The notes below the pieces were generated by a model that ran no database searches, was not told the DNA's origin, and was given only the letters and a program-made list of their open reading frames with translations. Both the position numbers and the translations under genes were made by a program. Below, one piece after another: positions 23,082 through 35,516 of a DNA stretch of 64,000 bases (within the stretch, counting starts at the first letter, position 1; the number at the start of each line of letters is the position of its first letter). Source of the stretch: Platycnemis pennipes (lineage: Eukaryota; Arthropoda; Insecta; Odonata; Platycnemididae); contig OW121852.1 of assembly GCA_933228895.1 (NCBI GenBank), positions 102,445,544 through 102,509,543 of the forward strand, written 5' to 3'.

Positions 23082-26000
23082 TTAACCCATTTATGCCTAG
23101 TGTTCAGTTTTTGGAACACCTGACACGACTTTCTAATTTAATGACTACTACTTATTATACACCAATATGCCACGGTTTTTCTTTCTGTACCTCTTTATAA
23201 AGATATATTGTATTACGGGGCGCAAAGAGTTAGTCAGTTTTGCCAACCCATCGCAGCCAGTGTGTTGAGAAATATCGGTCTTTTTTTTCAAGGCAGTTTT
23301 TCTGAGACCATCTCAAATGTTATATTAATAACTATTTGCCATTATGCCCAAATGTTGTAAATTTTTCCCTGCATGTTCAATAATAGTTAACCTATAGTGC
23401 TTTAAGAAGAAAAATTTGAAACAATGTATTTTGTTTTAGTTATAAGCTTTTATTTAACAGTGTTCCATTTTTGGAACACTAGGCAAATCCACTACTATTA
23501 TGCATGCATTCAGGCGCACTGAAATATTCACTTTAATTTTAAATCAAGTAAGCAATTACATGTTATGCGACTGAGGGAAACGATGCTATGTCTTGGCTAT
23601 AATCAGTTTCCATTTCAGTGAAAGAATAAATACATCAATAACCAACTGATCACTTGTGAACAGAGAGATGAAAACATATGAAAGTCACCCTGTGCACTCT
23701 TCCATTCGGGACCAAGCCCCCTGGGTCATATTGACGTCATGAACACTTATCAATGAGCGAATTGCGGCTGCTTTCACCCAATATTCTTCTCCTTTTCTTT
23801 TTAGCAGAAAGTTTATTGTAAGTGTTCGGGCTACGCACTTCTCCTGCACAGAGCGGCACGCCGCCCCCCCCCCCCCCATTCCTGCCGTATCGGCAACTAG
23901 AGGGTTTTTCCCGGGTAATGCTTATTCCTTTCCCTCTCCGTGTCTAACAAAGGGACTTGTAGCCTTTTCTTTAAGGCATTGAAATCCTCAGCACCACTGT
24001 CGGCCAAGAGTGAAGTGACCCTTTCTCTTGGTCCTTAGGCCATAGCGTGGGTGACGCCAGGGGGCTTGGGTTTTTACAGTAGTAGTATGTTGAGTGCTAT
24101 CTCGTGAAGTGGATGTGTCTTGCGTCCCGTCCGTTAGAAAGTGAAGGGTGACCGCACCTTTAGCTAAATGTACCAGGATGTCGAGATATTTGACATTGCA
24201 TGAAATAACTGATCTATTAGAGACAGAAGATTACATAGAAATACGTGATATCATAATTGAACCCCCTGATAATGCAACAGAACCTGTGTCTGACGAGGAC
24301 TCCGGGGATGAAGATGGTGGAAAAATTAATAATCTTCCCGGTTCATTGCTGCGCGCTCCTGCTCATCTCATTCATGGTTCTTCTAACGAGAACTTTGACC
24401 ATGCTGACCTTTTGCTGATACCGGATGGCGGCAAATGGAAGAAAGCCAATCTGAATGCCCAACCAGTAGGAGGTAGAGTTTCAGAAGAACAAATTACGAA
24501 AATGAAAACCCCTACAGAATATTTAGAACTCTTTCTGGATATTGAAGTGATTGATATGATTGTCAAATATTCCAATTTATATGCTGCAAGTAAGGGCGTA
24601 AACCTTGAACTGACAGTCGGTGAGTGTCGGTGTTTTTTGGGAATAATTTTCCTGAGTGGTTACGTCTCTGTTTATGAGACGGCATAGGTTTTGGAAGCAA
24701 ATACCAGATTTGCATAATTCTCTAGTTAGTGGTGCAGTGAGACGTGACCAATTTGAAACAATATTTTCAAATTTGCATGTTGCTGACAATTCCAACTTGA
24801 ACCACATGGACAAGTTTTCCAAGCTGCGACCTCTCACAGAGCAACTGAGTGACAGATGTATGAAATTTGTACCAAATGATATATACTTCAGCTTTGATGA
24901 GGTCATGATTCCCTATTTCGGTCATCACGGGTGCAAATAGTTCATTCGGGGTAAGCCTATTCGGTTTGGGTATAAATTCTGGTGTGGTGCAACGCGTCTA
25001 GGCTACATTTGCTGGTTTCAGCCTTATCAAGGAAAAAACCCGAACACTCAGTACCAAGAATAGGGTGCAGGTGCTTCAGTTGTTTTGCAATTTACTGAGG
25101 CACTCACAATGCAGCATCCTGGTAAATATATTTTGTGTTCGACAACTTTTTCACAAGCATTGCACTCCTTGATAAACTTCATTCAATGGGCCATCAAGCA
25201 AGAGGCACAGCGAGAAAAGATCGCGTAGACAAACCTCCTTTACTATCTGATGCTACCCTACAGAAAAAAGATAGGGGCACATTCAATTACCGAATTGATG
25301 GAAAAGGCAATACATATTGTTCGTAGATGGAATGATAACAGTGTTGTGACTGTTGCATCTTCTGGTGTTGGTGTCAATCCTTTGCAACAGGTCAGTCGTT
25401 ATTCTCAAAAGCAGAAAAAAAAAGATACAAGTTACTCAGCCAAATTTAATCAAGGTCTATAATCAGTATATGGGAGGAGTGGACCGAGCTGATGAAAATA
25501 TTGACAAGTATCAGGCATCAATCCATGGAAAGAAATAGTGCTCGAGCCCTCTGTTATTCTGCTTTGAGCTGGCTTTACAAAATCTTGGCAATTGCATAAA
25601 ATAAACGATGTGAAGCCAATGGATCTTCTTGAATTTCATCGCCGAGTGGCCTGTCACTATATAGAGACATATGGTAATACTGCTGAGCCTGGTAGGAAAG
25701 GGAGACCATCTATGAAGCGTAACCTTGACTCACATCATGACGACACGAATCATACGATTGTAAAGCAAGGAAAGCAAACTTGCTGTGTCCAATGTCACAA
25801 AAATACCACTTTTCAATGTAAAAAATGCAATGTATCCTTGCATGTTAAGTGTTCACCTGGATCTCACTCTTAATAGTGAGTTAATAAATGTCTGAATCAA
25901 ATGATTTGCTTGTTATCATTGAGTACATCATGGTAGTGGATTTGCCTATAGGCACTATAGTGTTCCATTTTTTGGAACACCTCGTAATTAATAATTGGCA

Positions 26001-26117
26001 AGAGATACCTACATAGTTTTTTCTTTTGGATATTGTTTTCATACATATTTTTATCTATATTATGTAAAAATCAGGGTAAAATTCGCATTTTTCAAACCTT
26101 CGGCATAAATGGGTTAA
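23082..26117 (+). mobile_element. Complete piggyBac-family transposon, defective
   Basis: TTAA target duplications lie at 23082-23085 and 26114-26117. Inside them both ends begin CCCATTTATGCC (right end on the opposite strand). The length is 3,028 bases between duplications, full size for the family. The segment carries a transposase pseudogene and three near-palindromic motifs of the form GTGTTCC-T(4-6)-GGAACAC at about 23100, 23460 and 25960, that is, close to each end. A C-run (23866-23878) and a GC-rich block at 23680-24110 lie upstream of the coding part and may include the original promoter. It sits in the intron between exons 11 and 10, opposite to the host gene. Confidence 0.9.
24148..25873 (+). 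pseudogene. piggyBac transposase, broken by frameshifts and stops
   Basis: The first frame (24148-24687) encodes the acidic N-terminus (MSRYLTLHEITDLLETEDYI, VSDEDSGDEDGG) and the start of the transposase fold up to FLGIIFLSGYVSVYE. A frameshift near 24680 continues MRRHRFWKQIPDLHNSL (from 24674) to SFDEVMIPYFGHHGCK, the first catalytic Asp, ending in a stop at 24938. Further pieces carry FDNFFTSIALLDKLHSMGH (second Asp, from 25138), NQYMGGVDRADENIDKYQ (third Asp, near 25460-25515) and the C-terminal Cys/His-rich domain CCVQCHKNTTFQCKKCN (about 25781-25830). The catalytic residues can all be read, but no single frame links them, so the enzyme is dead. Confidence 0.88.
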
Positions 26118-26969
26118 ATATACTTTTGAAGATGTTGTTTACATAATTACTTTCTCTGTGCCATGTGTGTTTACTTCCAGATTTTATTTCCAGTAGGTAT
26201 TTCACACAAACTTTTTCCTTAAATTTTGCAAAGCAGTCCATAAAATCATCTTTGTTCTTGAGCATTGATTAATACACATTTTTCTCATGCTTATTTATAT
26301 TGCCCTGTCTCTAAAATAAGTGGTACTTTTATGTAAGTATGTAAGTTATTTGATATCTTTTGTTTTCTCAGTGCACATCTCATTGTACAATAATATGCTT
26401 CTGACTGGTTAATATTTTTTCACAGTTTTTAAACTAATTAAATTTCAAACTCAAAAGTAATTACCTACTTATAGGGAGTTGAAGAATCTTTTTTACTACC
26501 TCATTTTTTAATACTAGTACAATTAATTTAAAGCTCGTAATCGGAACGGAATGATTCATTGTCACATAACTTCATTGAGAGCCAAATGATACAATCAGCA
26601 CTGAATCAAAATACTAGCCTCACTCCTCACATATAGAATGTTTTTTTTTCCAGGCATAAAAATTGAATGGTCCTTTCTGTGATTACAATAAACTCTGTCC
26701 GCCAATATGTAGCAGGAAAATCAACATATATATGTAAGTAAATGTGATATCAGTATGATAACATGAACCGACTATGTACCATTCTCTTTCAATGGATTCA
26801 TCAATTTGTCAATGCAACATTTGTGTTACTGGTAAATACTACATTTATTTTCTCATTGTAAGGCCCTTTTATGTGAATCTTGTTAATGAACAGTCTATGG
26901 TAAGGAATAAATGCTCAGTGAAATTTGCATGATGTAAAATAAAGTTTTGCACAGGAACCTTTCCAAATA
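26118..26969. other. Intron: no feature seen
   Basis: AT-rich intronic sequence between the piggyBac element and the first MITE. Confidence 0.5.
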
Positions 26970-27498
26970 CATGAATTTAGAGATGGGTAAATTGCCGTAA
27001 TTTTCCATTGAGGTAAATTACGGTAATTTTCAAAAATTACCGTAATTTTCAGTTTTGTGCTGCAAATCCTTATCAGAGGACTCCAAACGAAATCTAATAG
27101 CATTGAGATATAAATGCTGATGTTTATATCAAACATATCACGACATTTATCAATAATAACTCATTAAAAAATTAAAACAAAGTTGGCAGCAACACGCAAT
27201 TTGCCTCTCTTTTGTCACACTATGAGAAATTTTCATTCCAAAGATATACCTCAGCACAATGAGCATTTGTTATTTTACTCTGAATGAATTGGAATTAATC
27301 ATGGACACAATGTAAAAAAATCGTTTTAGCTTCTTAATTTATAATATTACCAATACCAATGGTTTCTTCATCAGGAAGAAATTTTCTGAAAAATAACTTT
27401 TCTGAAAATTACCATTTATTACGGTAATTTTCAGGGAGGTTGGTAATTTACGAAAAATACCACGGTAATTTACCAAGTTGCCCATCTCTACATGAATT
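26970..27498 (-). mobile_element. hAT-type MITE, copy 1, with 8-bp target duplication
   Basis: The element 26978-27490 (513 bases) begins TAGAGATGGGTAAATTGCCG and ends with CCCATCTCTA. Both flanks are the identical octamer CATGAATT (26970-26977 and 27491-27498). Terminal regions are built of AATTACCGTAATTTTC-like units. It is homologous end to end, in reverse orientation, to 40347-40862. It has no coding capacity. Strand is given as minus only to mark its orientation relative to the other copy. Confidence 0.93.
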
Positions 27499-27851
27499 AC
27501 TGCAAAGAAACTAGCCCTTGCTCTGTTTCATGAATTAATTCATGTAATTTTCAGGATAATACATTGCTTCAAATTATACAATTTATTGTATCATGTAAAA
27601 TGACCTATTATTATAAATTAAGGAGCAAACCATATTCATGGAGGTGTATTTAATCATATACTTGACAGCAGTGATGATTTTTCATTAATAAGTTTTTAAT
27701 ATTTAAACATATACATGCAAACTTATGTATATGTATGAGTTGATGAATGAATGAAATAAGATTATGTATGTTTTTAATCTATGTTTTAAAATAAAACTTT
27801 AAATATAGGTACTAAGTTTGAAATAAAATGATGGTTTCTTATGTTCCAAAC

Positions 27852-28228
27852 CTTCTTATCCAGTCGGCTGGAACTTGGAGGAACAGGTGGTACAGGAATT
27901 GATTCATCCACAACAATGTCATCTCCAGATGATACACCTCCACCTCCTTCACCCATGAACTTGGTCTCTGACATGTCGGCAATATTCTCTTGGGAGTTTG
28001 GTGGGACCTCCCCCAGGGATAGTGTTTCTGATGGAGGCAAAGAAATTGATAGCCGTGCTACAGTAGTGATCGGAGGCTTGGGTACTGATGAAACAAGGCT
28101 TTGAAGAATCTTTTTCTTCTCTTCCTCAGCCATTATTGTGGCAGCTGCTGCAGCTGCAGAGGATGGAGTTGCAGAATGCTTTCTCATTGGGCTAGAATTG
28201 TTCCTTTTCTTGCGACTGGATGGTGAGC
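27852..28228 (-). CDS. Exon 10 in window: cytoplasmic tail, helical Ala/Lys segment
   Basis: The acceptor is TTACTTTCAG at 28230-28229. The donor is AAG|GTTTGG at 27851, a weak match to consensus but the only in-phase choice seen. The exon has 377 bases, phase 1 in and phase 0 out. It encodes SPSSRKKRNNSSPMRKHSAT (basic, Ser-rich), a probable helix AAAAATIMAEEEKKKILQSL, then Pro/Ser-rich sequence ending SSSRLDKK. The helix could support a coiled coil. RKKRNN resembles a basic sorting or nuclear-localisation patch, but in a membrane-tail context this is only suggestive. The join to the next exon reads LDKKVTFARLLSRVSAEM. Confidence 0.78.
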
Positions 28229-29457
28229 CTGAAAGTAAAATGGGTTTAGAAATTGGAAATGGTACATGTGCAGTGAAATCTCCAAAAATTAAAAAAAAAC
28301 TCTCAAATGTAAACTGCCTACTCATTCAAGTGTTTTCCTGCATCAAAGATTTCTTACAAAGGTTAAACTTCCATCACATTTTTAGAGAGAGGCAGGATAC
28401 ATTTCATAATTATACTAATTTTTTCTTGCTATCAATGAAGAGCAATGATGTGATGCCAAGCTTGTTTCAGAAAATTGGCTGGCAGATAATGGTAGGTCAT
28501 AATAAAAATGATTGTATGAATTTTATGACGTCAGGGTTAGATTCTATTTTAAAGGAGCCTGGCAGCATGTTCTCCAAATTGGAAAGGAAAATGTGACACA
28601 TATGCTTGGAACATTAAACAAATAACACACAACTTTATAAACAACAATTGTCCATAGATTATACATCTATTTCACAACAACTACTGAAAGCATGTAATGT
28701 TTTCACATTTTCCATGCTTACAAAGATAAAACAAAAACATCAAATACTTTTACAAGGAAATCAGAAGGAAAGTGATTTTATTTACAATGAAGGAAGAGTT
28801 ATAATTTAACGTCAGAAAGTTAACTGAACAAAACATGGGTGCTAATACACATCATTTTTATATATTTCTTGACATGCATCAAAAGGAGAACACCACCATA
28901 CATTGCATTTATTATATATCATCATCATTATCGACATCAGAAATTTTCTTATTATCATTCATGCTAGTTACTTTTATATACATTTTTCATCCATCCAAAA
29001 TCATCTAGCACTATGAAAAAGTCACTAATGAAGCATCTAATAATAAATTTCTGCCAGGACAGTATTTACATTCAGAGTTTCATCTTTGGATATCTGGGAC
29101 AGGATTTACATAAAGAGTTGGCTGTAACATCCTGGACTGTTTTCAACATCAATTATTACCGAAATTATTAACACATTTCACATCAATACTACGACTATAT
29201 CTGATTGGTTTTCTTGACATCTTTTTTTTCTAGGTTACACTAACTACCATGAATGATTACAGTACTGCACAAGCTAGTATAAACGAAGAGACAGTAACAG
29301 TCAACTCAGCTGAAGACGGTGCAAATGCAACATATAACCAAAGAACAGCGTGCAACCAGCCTTGAAGCCACTAAAGCTGGGACAGAGGTGAGAGAGAGAC
29401 AATAGTAGAGAGACAGCAGGGTTGGTTGCGTGTCAGGGATGTTGGACAAAGCCTTAC
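28229..29457 (-). other. Intron: no feature seen
   Basis: AT-rich sequence between exons 10 and 9 without recognisable repeats or genes. Confidence 0.5.
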
Positions 29458-29877
29458 GTCTGGGTGGCAGCTTAAGCAAATCATCCAGACTGAATGCTCT
29501 GGCGGCGGAGGTAGTGGGTTGTGGTTGGGAGCCACCTAAGAGGTGGGATGAGGAGGCTTGGCGGTATTGGATCATTGGAGCGTTGGGTTTTCGGTTGGGG
29601 ATTGTGGGAGTGCTTGGGTCGGAAGGGGACTGTGTTGACTGCGTGGTCTGAGGCTGTTGCATCTGCGCCGAGGTCCCGCTGCCTCCTGTCAGGCTCAGAA
29701 GGGATGGTTTTCGGATACCCAGGCGTCCAAAGAGAGACCGCGGAGGATGTGATGGCTGCTGCCCTCCAGGGTGTGCTTGGTGGTGGTGGTGATGGGACCC
29801 CTCTACCGCTACGCCATACCCCTGTGATCCCCCTGGGGACTGCAGGTTATCCCTTGCGGAAGAAGATGTTGAGACAC
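29458..29877 (-). CDS. Exon 9 in window: cytoplasmic tail, Ser/His/Gln-rich part
   Basis: The acceptor is CTCTCCCCACAG at 29879-29878 and the donor is CAGAC|GTAAGG at 29457. The exon is 420 bases, phase 1 to phase 1. It encodes low-complexity sequence (VSTSSSARDNLQSPGGSQGY, a five-His run) with two better-defined patches: RSLFGRLGIRKPSLLSLTGG and ARAFSLDDLLKLPPRR. These basic/hydrophobic Ser-containing patches are candidate phosphorylation or adaptor sites, which is inference only. The ORF runs on past 29458 to 29306, but the donor and the phase of the next exon argue for the end given. An upstream AG (TTGCAG, near 29905) is out of frame. Confidence 0.83.
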
Positions 29878-31397
29878 CTGTGGGGAGAGATAATGGGGGC
29901 AAACTGCAAGGGATGCCACTACAGGTGTGAAGAATATACGCTGTCTGTCTGTAAATGTTCTACTATACTCTAACATTGAGCAGCTGAGTAAAAGAGTAGA
30001 TTACTTGGTTGTTGATGTATATACAAGAGTTTAGATGATGGGATTGTTCCTGCAATAATGCAGGATATTCAATGATTAAAACACAGAATACATGATCTAC
30101 TTCAAAAGTGGAAAAGTCATTGAAAACAGCTAATAGGTAAGTCTACATGACTATCATCCTTTCAACTCTATGTGTTTGAGGAGATCTGTGTGTGTTTAGG
30201 GCGAGTTACAAGGAAGTATGTAGAGAGGGACTGGAAATACACTTTAATCATACATGTAAGGTGAAGAGCTACAGTGCTCATTAGTTAATGAACTTTTGTT
30301 GAATATATGGGTGTTGCAGCAAACCTTCCCATCTTTTTTCTTTTCTCTTTAGTTATGGGCTAACTTCATGGTAACTAGCTATGGAATACTGCTTTTTGCA
30401 CAGGTCATATCATGACTGTGTATGTATATTCTTTAATGACTTATTTTAATTATTTTCCACCTCATTTTCGGTACAGAACTTAACACACTAACAAGTTTGC
30501 AGTGTATATTTTCATCTTTGCTTACACTGCAAACAATGACAAATGCTGAAAATCCAACATGGTCATTGTTTTTAGTGATAAATGATATAATCAAAGCATA
30601 AAATCATCTTAATTTTTTTCCTTCTCCTTTTAATTTTTTCTTCATTCGCAGGGTGGAGTTGATGAACAAGTTCATAATTGAACGATACTGATGCTTATCA
30701 GTAGATAAGAGGACATCTCTAGACTTGAATTTAAATATTTAGTGGCCAAATTAGAGTATTAATAGCTTGATGGATTCCACGATGAGTTATGATTAGATAT
30801 GGTGCAGCATTTTTACTGAACTTCTCTGCTAGTGAATACAGTCAGCAGAGAGGCCCAACAAAGTGCTGATTTTGAGCCAACTACTATTACTGTAGGAACG
30901 AAAAATAATAAGTTGGTACGAATGTATTATCACATTAGAATATGTTTTTAAAATAGGTATTGTTATACTAATACACTTGTTACAACTAATGCTATAGATA
31001 CTAGGTGACTTAATGAGTATCTATGTATATGATGATTATAACGATCCCAATTGAGAAAAACAGTCATCAGTTAAATAGGTGTGGTGATTGCAATACACAT
31101 ATGTACTAGCTTAGAGGTATATGCCTTAATTATTAGAGGCTAAAAGTGGTTACCTAAGCCAATAATGCCACAAGTAATAGACCATAGAAGAATTTTCAAG
31201 TCAAATAAAGTAGGTAATCTAAGCTTTGACAATGCAATAAAAACATTTATCAATAGAAAATTACTGACTTTTACAGTTGACCTGTCGAATAAGCATTTAA
31301 GTTTTATGTCATTAAAAGGACATATACTAAGTTACTGTTAAATAACAAGGATAAAAGTGAGCAATTAATATTGCTATTGGATTTTAATTTTAGGAAG
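29878..31397 (-). other. Intron: no feature seen
   Basis: AT-rich sequence upstream of exon 9; no coding potential or repeat border found. Confidence 0.5.
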
Positions 31398-32687
31398 TAC
31401 AGTAAAACCTCGCTTTTACTTCCCCGCAATTTACGTTTTCCCGCCATTAACGACTTTTTCTTCATGTCCTAATAATGTCCATATATCCGCAATGTAACGT
31501 CTTCCCTTTATTCACGCTAGCAAATTTTTGAATGGTTCGCCATTTACGTTTTATGAGACGATTTTGCCGTGATTGTCGTCCTGGTTGCATAACTAGTGGT
31601 TGGACTCAACGCTCCGTGAAAGACGAAGTAAAAACTCATGCAGTAAGTTACCACTATGAAAGAGAAATAAAATTTGTCCAGGTATACCACTATTTATCGT
31701 GACCTCGCTCATCTGTGCAATTGTAATGCCGCGAGGGATTACAGTACACGTACGTCGTTTTTCTCGCGATTGTTGTTCAGGTTGCATAACTCGCGGGATG
31801 TCTGATGCTATCGCATTGGTGATGAAATTTTTCATTTATTTAAGAAGTGTATGCTTTTCAGCATTCGCGGTCTTGTCTTTCTTTTTTGGAGGCATTAATA
31901 CAGATGTTAAAAAATCCTCCAGCCAAATTTCATCCTCATATATCCTACGAACACACCCGTAAAATCATCTCATTCTTCTCTAGCTCAATTCTTAAGTAGC
32001 TTTGATAGAATATCACTATAGTCTCCACACCTTCTTTTCTCATAATATTTACCCTAACTTACTAGCATGGTTGGATCAAGACTCCTGGCCTCAGTTCATC
32101 CTTATCTATGTCATTCTCCTCTTCTATTCCCAAGTTCCCTTGTCTATCATTAATGCCATGCAGTTCTTTTCACATTTTCCTTACCCCTATGCTGAATCTC
32201 GTTAAGTTCTATCAGCAGCTCTCCTGACTTAACAGTAATGAACAGTGTCTTGACCACTCTAGTGTCCACTACACCATCCCCCCCCCCATCCATCCTTTCT
32301 CAACTGCTTGCTGTTCTGCATCTTCCCTCATACACCTGTAAACTAATTCCTGATATTCTCTCCAATTTACAACTGTACAATTTTTTCACACTCTTCCTAA
32401 TCTTGGCCCAACCATATGTAATCTAGTTAATATATCTCCCCATGTCCCCATGCATTTCAAATAAGGGTTTTTGGCATTATTAAAGAGGTTTTGTTGGAAC
32501 TATATTTCAATTTTAAACTTGTCATTCAATGAAAGCAAGAATTAGGCAGGCAAAATCAAGAAGCAAGGAGTTAATCTTTCAGGCATAACTTTCATATAAA
32601 ATTGCATACCTTCAAATTACACTTTCCCGCGATTTACACTTTTTTCTCTAGTTCCCCTCAAAAGTGTAAAAGAGGGGTTTTACTGTA
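31398..32687. mobile_element. pogo/Tigger-like non-autonomous element
   Basis: Flanking TA dinucleotides lie at 31398-31399 and 32686-32687. The left end reads CAGTAAAACCTCGCTTTTAC and the right end, reversed, CAGTAAAACCCCTCTTTTAC: 18 of 20 bases match. CAGT(A/C)AAACCTCG starts are usual for pogo/Tigger elements. Near the left end, an internal direct repeat (CGATTGT(C/T)GT(C/T)C...GGTTGCATAACT) occurs at about 31568-31593 and 31767-31793. I see no transposase core. The block 32000-32440 is T/C-rich and may be a secondary insertion. Confidence 0.75.
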
Positions 32688-32849
32688 TTTATATAGCCTT
32701 ATGTATTGCTGTACAAAAAGGAAAAAGCATCAATAGTTTGGTTTAACAAATAAACCTACGTCTCATGGGAAGTATTGATTTAATGTGCTATTTCAGCTTC
32801 AATGCTAGTTAAAATTTTAATGCATGCATTTTAATGGGTTTGCACTTAC

Positions 32850-33047
32850 CATTCTGTGACCTGTCTGCTTCTTCAGCAAGAAGTTTTTCCAGTTTCTCAG
32901 GAAAATGCCGCTTTGCACACCAAATAAGTCCAATAATTCCAAGCACCACAGTAACAGTAATTAAACCCAGCCAAAATGGTTCATGAAGCATCCTCTCAGA
33001 CAGTGGTTTATATGGAATCCTCAATATCCGTTTCTCACATCTTGTAC
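32850..33047 (-). CDS. Exon 8 in window: end of EGF 3 and transmembrane helix
   Basis: The acceptor is TTTCTCCAG at 33049-33048 and the donor is AATG|GTAAGT at 32849. The exon is 198 bases, phase 1 to phase 1. It begins GTRCEKRILRIPYKPLSERM, giving the last cysteine of EGF 3. A hydrophobic segment of about 20 residues follows (WLGLITVTVVLGIIGLIW), then the positively charged stop-transfer CAKRHFPEKLEKLL and the acidic stretch LAEEADRSQNG. The charge pattern puts the C-terminal side in the cytoplasm. Loss of this exon would keep the frame and remove the membrane anchor. Confidence 0.92.
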
Positions 33048-33582
33048 CTGGAGAAAGATAATAAGGTAAAATAACAGTCCAACCAAACCTGCACTAAAAA
33101 CAACCTCCATTTAACTAACTCTTTGCCTGGTTCAAGGAGCATAGTGTAAATAAATAATGCAAGAATTCTTCCTTCATCAAACCTCATTAATTATGAAACT
33201 TCCATTTCATGAAGTGGAGTAAAGCTCTTATGAGTAAACTCTGGCAAAATTCATCTATTACCAAAAAAATTCCTTTAAAATGAAAAATAACACTTGAGGT
33301 GAGGATTTCAAGTAGCCACATATTATTGTCATGCATTGTTAAAATACTTAGCAGCTGCATTTCTCTCCAGAAATTGAATTATTACTATTTCTTCAAACCA
33401 AAATGAAAATTATGTTCTTGGAATGAGACCATCATGTCTATAATATCTCTGGCTGAAAGAATCAAGACTATATTTTTGGCAAATTAGAAGTTTTTGGCCA
33501 AAATTATTGATTGTACTTTTCCTTTGTTAGTTGAAGTAGCTTAAGACCTAACCCTCTACAAATACACCTTTTGTCCACCTTT

Positions 33583-33907
33583 TTAACCCTTTTACTGCAG
33601 ATGGACCAATCTATTGGCCCATTAAACTTGTGAGAAAACTTTGGAGGGCTGATTTCTCAGCCAAGTTTTTCTATTCAGCTGAAAAATCCCTAAGGGAAGG
33701 GGTGTGGTAATGTTCTCAAGGTCTTCGTTATATGTGGTGTGTAGGCTTCTGAATCACACAGATGTTTGTGCTGACTCATGTACTGGCATATTCTTTTTTT
33801 TGCTTTGTGTCAGCATATCCTCAGACCTTCACTGTGTCACCATTTCTAAAAATGGTGATAAAAAAAAGGAAAAACACCGAAATTTCAGACAGCAGTAAAA
33901 GGGTTAA
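33583..33907. mobile_element. piggyBac-type MITE with TTAA borders
   Basis: TTAA lies at 33583-33586 and 33904-33907. Inner ends match as CCCTTTTACTGC on both sides, 12 of 12 bases. The element is 317 bases between duplications. A third related end (CCCTTTTATTGCCAGTGGGC on the opposite strand, at about 34251-34270) may mean this MITE is part of, or nested in, a longer element 33583-34271 that shares a second motif, GG(A/G)CCAATCTAT. Confidence 0.8.
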
Positions 33908-34676
33908 AGAAAACATTAACTGCTTCCCAAGAAACATTGGCTCATGCTTACTGGATTCAGGTGAGCCAATGATGTAGGTACACTTAAAGAATTATCATAT
34001 TAAATATAATCCAAAAAGGACCTTCGAGCTGAATATCAAAATGAGTAAATAATTACTAAGAAATACAAAATACCTTCCTTATATAAATTTAAATAAGCTT
34101 AGAGAGACTTTTTACTGAGAAATGCCTTTTATAGCAGTCAAGATTTTATTAAAAGTTATAACATTTCTACTTGTCCCCAATTCTTAAGTCAGATGATAGA
34201 TTGGCCCACTAACATTTTTTGCACAACCAGAGAAGGTTGATATACTGGCCCACTGGCAATAAAAGGGCTAAGATGCAGAGTGATGCCATTGAGTAGGGAA
34301 TTGGGCTGTTGTCCTGAGGTCCCAGGTTAGAACCCCATAGAAGGGCTTAGGACGTCTAGCCAAACCTAAACTGTGTAATTTTCTGGATACCAGATCTATC
34401 TGGGAAACAACAGGCAGTATACGGAAAGGAACTAAAAGAACTAGCTCCCTTATCCTGATGTCTGAATTTCACATGCTGCTGGGCTTAGTATTCACACCAA
34501 TGTTCATGATGAACACAACTTCACTGATGTAAAACCTCTTTAGGTCAACTCAGGGTGTTGGGATTCCAGGTATGGCAATGCACATAACTTTTTGGTAAAG
34601 ACATGACACTATTCTGAGAGATGTACATATAAACATTATCAACAGCTCAAGGATAAAGAATTTTCTCTTTTTGATG

Positions 34677-34958
34677 TTAACCCTACAGTGGTGACGTGAA
34701 TTTTCAGGACATAAGTGGTGATGTCAGTATCCTGGACCGATATGGACTCTGGGGTTGTTTGGAAGGTTGAGTATTTACTTGAATTATCTTTATATAATGA
34801 AATTCAACTGATTAATATATTGGTTCATATATTGAAGAGTAGCATAAAATAGGAAGCTAGTGAAAAGCTAGAACTGGAACATTATGCATTTCGTGTGCGT
34901 CACTAATAAGATTATACCCCTCGGTCCATGAGACCAGGAATCGCCACGTTAGGGTTAA
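34677..34958. mobile_element. Second TTAA-bordered MITE
   Basis: TTAA lies at 34677-34680 and 34955-34958. The ends read CCCTACAGTGGTGACGTG and, reversed from the right, CCCTAACGTGGCGATTCC. The match is weaker than for the MITE at 33583. No coding capacity. Confidence 0.65.
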
Positions 34959-35276
34959 TGATATGGAAAAACTTCTATCTAAAAGGTAAGAGTTATGAAC
35001 AAGTGAACTTCTTTTCCATGAAAACAGACAGCTGTATTCCATTGGACTTACAAATAAATTTTGACCCAGAAAATCATAAGTTGATGAAATAATCACTTTT
35101 ATTCTTTGCAAAAGCAAAGCAGTAATATGGCATCCCTTGTAGCAACCATCTGTTTCATGCTTGACTTAAACTCCACTGAGGGAATCAAATTAAGAATTAT
35201 TGAGCAAGTAATTACAAGAAAATGGGCCCATCATTAATGAATAGTTCAATCCAATAGAAAATATTGATATACATAC

Positions 35277-35516
35277 CTTCCCACCATGCATGACATCGAC
35301 AAACAAATGAATGAGGTCCTTTTTCTATGCAGTCTCCTCTCCCTTCACATGGGTTATCAGCACAGGGCCTTGGTATGTCATCGCACGTGATCCCTGTATA
35401 GCCAGACAAGCATTTGCAAGTGAATCCAGGCCCCCCTTTCTCTGCATCATCACTCAGTACACACACCCCAAACACACAAGGCTCAAGATCACAAACAGTA
35501 AGGGCACAGAAGAGAC
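35277..35516 (-). CDS. Exon 7 in window: EGF-like repeats 1 (end), 2 and 3 (start)
   Basis: The acceptor is TTATCCCCAG at 35518-35517 and the donor is GAAG|GTATGT at 35276. The exon is 240 bases, phase 1 to phase 1. GLFCALTVCDLEPCVFGVC closes repeat 1 and opens repeat 2, GPGFTCKCLSGYTGITC closes repeat 2, and CADNPCEGRGDCIEKG with SFVCRCHAWWEG makes most of repeat 3. The last cysteine (TRCEK) comes from the transmembrane exon. Repeats 2 and 3 have six cysteines each in EGF order. The Gly-Tyr/Trp before the last cysteine is typical. Confidence 0.9.

Noticed and set aside
33583..34271. Single larger piggyBac-type element
   Set aside because: The right end at 34271 borders CTAA rather than TTAA and matches less well than the end at 33903, so the shorter MITE is preferred; the larger one is kept only as an alternative.
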